From the NCBI GenBank assembly GCA_030824095.1, contig JAVBYK010000507.1:1-8456 (forward strand): DNA of 8,456 bases, read 5' to 3'. A program made the position numbers and the translations under genes. This DNA comes from a bacterium (GTDB lineage Bacteria; Pseudomonadota; Gammaproteobacteria; Burkholderiales; Burkholderiaceae_C). The notes under the pieces are model-generated. The model was not told where the DNA came from and searched no databases. It saw only the letters and a program-made list of their open reading frames with translations. Each line of letters starts with the position of its first letter. Within the stretch, counting starts at the first letter, position 1. Below, piece after piece: positions 6,530 to 8,456 of the stretch.

Positions 6530-7735
6530 TCAAAGTCGTTCCACGATGGTGGCAATCCCCATTCCGCCACCCACGCAGAGCGTGGCCATGCCATAGCGCA
6601 GCTTGCGGCGGTGCAGCTCGTCAATCAGCACACCCAGAATCATGGCGCCGGTGGCACCCAGCGGGTGGCCCATGGCAATGGCGCCGCCGTTCACGTTGAC
6701 CTTGTCGTGCGGCACCTTCATTTCCTTCATGAAGCGCATCACGACGGCGGCAAAGGCCTCGTTCACCTCAAACAGGTCGATGTCGTTGATGGAGAGTCCT
6801 GCCTTGGTCAGCGCCTTGCGGGCCGCCGGCATAGGCCCGGTCAGCATGATGGTGGGGTCGGCACCGGACAAGGCCGTGGACACGATGCGGGCACGTGGGC
6901 TCAAGCCGTGCGCCTTGGCTGCGGCCTCGTTGCCGATCAGCACGGCGGCTGCACCATCGACGATGCCCGACGAGTTGCCGGCGTGGTGCACGTGGTGGAT
7001 GCGCTCCACCTGCGGATAGCGGGTCAGCGCCAGCTGGTCAAAACCCATGCCACCCATCTGCTCAAACGCGGGCTTGAGACCGGCCAGGCCTTCCAGCGTG
7101 GTGTTGGGTTTGATGAACTCGTCACGTCCCAGAATGACCTGGCCCAAAGAATCTTTCACTGCCACCACGGAACGGTCAAAGTAGCCGGCGGCCTGCGCGG
7201 CAGTGGCGCGCTTTTGCGACTCCAGCGCAAAGGCATCCACGTCTTGGCGGCTAAAGCCCTCCAGCGTGGCGATCAGGTCGGCGCCAATGCCCTGGGGCAC
7301 AAACGCCGTGGCGGAATTGGTCTCGGGGTCCATGGCCCAGGCGCCGCCGTCCGAGCCAATCGGCACACGGCTCATGCTCTCCACGCCACCGGCCACGACC
7401 AGGTCTTCCCAGCCGGAGCGCACCTTTTGCGCGGCCATGTTGACGGCTTCCAGGCCCGATGCACAGAAGCGGTTGACTTGCACGCCGGCGGCCTGGAAAT
7501 CCCAGCCAGCCTTGAGTGCGGCCACCTTGGGTAGCACCGCGCCCTGGTCGCCGATGGGGGAGACGATGCCCATCACCACGTCGTCCACCTTGGCGGTGTC
7601 GAACTGGTGGCGTGCCTGGAGATCGGTCAGCAGGCCGGCCAACAGGTTGACGGGCTTGACCTCATACAGGCTGCCGTCTTTCTTGCCTTTGCCACGCGGG
7701 GTGCGGATGGCGTCGAATACAAATGCTTCTGTCAT
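6530..7735 (-). CDS. fadA: Acetyl-CoA C-acyltransferase (3-ketoacyl-CoA thiolase, FadA-like)
   Basis: A 401-residue type II thiolase that cleaves 3-ketoacyl-CoA with CoA to acetyl-CoA plus a shortened acyl-CoA, the last step of beta-oxidation. Seen: acyl-enzyme Cys91 in NRFCASGLEAV (88-98), GGVESMSRVP (116-125), NEAFA (325-329), catalytic His357 in GGAIAMGHPLGATG (350-363), and second active-site Cys387 in CVGGGMG (387-393). All three catalytic residues are present and the length is standard for the cytosolic FadA/PcaF-like class, shorter than FadI. The start at 7735 gives MTEAFVFDAIRTPRGKG, a normal thiolase N-terminus, with GGAG (7743-7746) seven bases upstream. It is the first gene of the leftward operon, driven from the divergent region shared with the acyl-CoA dehydrogenase, and pairs with the fadB-like gene. 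A biosynthetic acetoacetyl-CoA role is less likely given that neighbour. Chain-length range is unknown. Confidence 0.95.
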   Translation of the reverse strand: MTEAFVFDAIRTPRGKGKKDGSLYEVKPVNLLAGLLTDLQARHQFDTAKVDDVVMGIVSPIGDQGAVLPKVAALKAGWDFQAAGVQVNRFCASGLEAVNMAAQKVRSGWEDLVVAGGVESMSRVPIGSDGGAWAMDPETNSATAFVPQGIGADLIATLEGFSRQDVDAFALESQKRATAAQAAGYFDRSVVAVKDSLGQVILGRDEFIKPNTTLEGLAGLKPAFEQMGGMGFDQLALTRYPQVERIHHVHHAGNSSGIVDGAAAVLIGNEAAAKAHGLSPRARIVSTALSGADPTIMLTGPMPAARKALTKAGLSINDIDLFEVNEAFAAVVMRFMKEMKVPHDKVNVNGGAIAMGHPLGATGAMILGVLIDELHRRKLRYGMATLCVGGGMGIATIVERL

Positions 7736-7788
7736 GAGAGGGCTCCAGGCGAAATGTGAAACAGGGTGGAAATGCGGATTCGATTTGG

Positions 7789-7796
7789 AGTATATT
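7789..7796. promoter_or_regulatory. Overlapping -10-like hexamers for divergent promoters
   Basis: TATATT on the + strand (7791-7796) and TATACT on the - strand (7794 down to 7789) overlap in one AT-rich spot. Neither has a good TTGACA-like -35 at 16-18 bases, so assignment is tentative. If both are used, the large dyad would cover the -35 area of the leftward promoter and the transcription start area of the rightward one, letting one bound repressor block both directions. Confidence 0.3.
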
Positions 7797-7813
7797 GCTT
7801 TTTACCAAGCAAT
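7794..7813. repeat. Second, overlapping inverted repeat ATTGCTT-N6-AAGCAAT
   Basis: ATTGCTT at 7794-7800 is the exact reverse complement of AAGCAAT at 7807-7813, separated by six bases. The right arm is shared with the larger dyad at 7799-7826, and ATTGCTT recurs at 7812-7818, giving three copies of one seven-base half-site within 25 bases, two direct and one inverted. The arrangement could offer two overlapping registers for one dimer or cooperative binding of two dimers. Confidence 0.65.
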
Positions 7814-7826
7814 TGCTTTGTAAAAA
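7799..7826. promoter_or_regulatory. Candidate operator: 28-base near-perfect inverted repeat between the divergent fatty acid genes
   Basis: The two 14-base arms centred between 7812 and 7813 are complementary at every position but one pair (7806/7819). The core AAGCAATTGCTT (7807-7818) is a perfect palindrome and the outer arms are TTTTTAC and GTAAAAA. A symmetric, AT-rich site of this length in the promoter gap of divergent beta-oxidation genes is typical of a dimeric repressor of the TetR class that senses acyl-CoA (for example FadP or PsrA in proteobacteria); which regulator binds is inferred, and I do not recall a consensus well enough to match it. It lies 29-56 bases before the acyl-CoA dehydrogenase start and 64-91 bases before the thiolase start. 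Confidence 0.72.
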
Positions 7827-7854
7827 TAACCGCGACCCAACTTTAGGTGCTTCC

Positions 7855-8456
7855 ATGATCGAAAGAACGCTCTTCACCCCCGACCACGAATCCTTCCGCG
7901 ACAGCTTTCGCAAGTTCATTGAGAAGGAAATTTCCCCCTTCCACGCCGAGTGGGAAGAGCAGGGCTATGTGGCCCGCGAGGTCTGGAACAAGGCCGGCGA
8001 GAACGGCTTCCTGTGCATGAGCATGCCCGAGCAATATGGCGGATCAGACGCCGACAAGCTGTTCTCCGTCATCCAGTTTGAAGAGCTGGCCCGTGCCGGC
8101 ACCAGCGGCATTGGCTACAGCCTGCACAGCGAAATCGTCGCGCCCTACATCCTGCATTACGGCACCGAAGAACAAAAGGCCAAATACCTGCCCAAGCTGG
8201 CGACTGGCGAGATGATTGGCGCCATCGCCATGAGCGAGCCGGCTGCGGGCTCAGACCTGCAGGGCATCAAGTCCACCTGCATCGAGCAACCGGATGGCAG
8301 CTACCTGCTCAACGGCAGCAAGACCTTCATCACCAATGGCTGGCACGCGGACCTCGTCATCGTCGTCGCCAAGACCAACCCGGCCGCCGGCGGCAAGGGC
8401 ACCAGCCTGGTGTTGGTGGAGCGCGGCATGCCGGGCTTTAGCGTCGGCAAGCGCCT
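7855..8456 (+). CDS. Acyl-CoA dehydrogenase, N-terminal part (3' end outside window)
   Basis: A FAD-dependent enzyme of the first beta-oxidation step, forming trans-2-enoyl-CoA and passing electrons to electron-transfer flavoprotein. Two hundred codons are visible with no stop, running off the right edge; full family members are about 380-390 residues. Seen: the helical N-terminal domain (LFTPDHESFRDSFRKFIEKE), FLCMSMPEQYGG (52-63), EELAR (76-80), and the family signature in the middle beta domain, AMSEPAAGSD (125-134), followed by NGSKTFITNG (153-162). The catalytic Glu lies in the missing C-terminal part. The start at 7855 follows AGGTG (7845-7849) with a five-base spacer; no other in-frame start fits. 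It is divergent from the fadA-fadB pair and shares their regulatory region, which suggests co-regulation. Acyl chain specificity (short, medium or long; or branched-chain such as isovaleryl) cannot be settled from this part. Confidence 0.95.
   Translation, partial: MIERTLFTPDHESFRDSFRKFIEKEISPFHAEWEEQGYVAREVWNKAGENGFLCMSMPEQYGGSDADKLFSVIQFEELARAGTSGIGYSLHSEIVAPYILHYGTEEQKAKYLPKLATGEMIGAIAMSEPAAGSDLQGIKSTCIEQPDGSYLLNGSKTFITNGWHADLVIVVAKTNPAAGGKGTSLVLVERGMPGFSVGKR

Larger units (their letters stand above)
7736..7854. promoter_or_regulatory. Divergent intergenic region driving the fadA operon and the acyl-CoA dehydrogenase gene
   Basis: This 119-base gap is the only sizeable non-coding stretch in the window and is visibly richer in A+T than the flanking genes, especially 7776-7830. 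It contains the ribosome sites of both divergent genes (GGAG on the - strand at 7743-7746; AGGTG on the + strand at 7845-7849), the nested palindromes and the -10-like sequences. No small open frame with a ribosome site or RNA-like fold is evident in it. Confidence 0.8.

Noticed and set aside
5093..7534. An 813-codon open frame on the + strand, antisense to the fadA-like and fadB-like genes and crossing the gap between them.
   Set aside because: It is rich in Gly, His, Gln and Ala with no recognisable domain, mirrors two well-defined genes with intact catalytic motifs, and is the usual shadow frame of high-GC DNA.
7751..7765. GAAATGTGAAACAGG considered as a PsrA-like GAAAC/GTTTC site.
   Set aside because: Only one half-site is present and no GTTTC partner lies at a suitable distance; the nearby 28-base dyad is a far better operator candidate.
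7843..8034. A 63-codon - strand frame overlapping the start of the acyl-CoA dehydrogenase.
   Set aside because: It is antisense to a confidently identified gene, ends inside the intergenic region, and has no ribosome site or domain.
1..8456. Search for tRNA or rRNA genes, CRISPR arrays, insertion sequences, attachment sites and phage genes.
   Set aside because: Nothing supportable was seen: no spaced direct-repeat arrays, no transposase or integrase motifs, and almost all sequence is covered by metabolic genes.

Overview
The window is high-GC, densely coded bacterial DNA. Protein character (a CheW tail, a proteobacterial-type beta-oxidation pair, a wax ester synthase/DGAT) suggests a betaproteobacterium, perhaps in or near the Comamonadaceae (Rhodoferax/Polaromonas-like). 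That placement is an inference from sequence feel, not from a marker gene.

Layout. (1) 1-273, + strand: the 3' end of a cheW chemotaxis coupling gene, cut by the window edge. (2) 281-7735, - strand: six genes reading right to left with very short gaps. In transcription order they are a thiolase (fadA-like), a two-domain enoyl-CoA hydratase/3-hydroxyacyl-CoA dehydrogenase (fadB-like), a short-chain dehydrogenase, a membrane-anchored alpha/beta hydrolase, a COG3687/PF10118-type 'metal-dependent hydrolase' whose residues look like a ferritin-type di-iron site, and a wax ester synthase/diacylglycerol acyltransferase (WS/DGAT). Gaps are 60, 12, 12, -4 (ATGA overlap) and 13 bases, so one operon is likely. 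(3) 7736-7854: a 119-base divergent intergenic region with a striking AT-rich dyad, a 28-base inverted repeat with one mismatched pair, nested with a second one. (4) 7855-8456, + strand: the 5' two thirds or less of an acyl-CoA dehydrogenase, cut by the right edge.

How the genes fit together: the divergent acyl-CoA dehydrogenase, FadB-like and FadA-like proteins supply all steps of a beta-oxidation cycle (dehydrogenation, hydration, second dehydrogenation, thiolysis). The four downstream genes point to neutral lipid chemistry: a WS/DGAT that esterifies acyl-CoA to alcohols or diacylglycerol, a lipase-like hydrolase, an SDR that could reduce or oxidise an acyl-derived carbonyl or alcohol, and a putative di-iron enzyme. 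The unit therefore appears to join fatty acid breakdown with storage-lipid synthesis or turnover, under what may be a single shared operator. No RNA genes, mobile elements, CRISPR arrays or clear intrinsic terminators were found.
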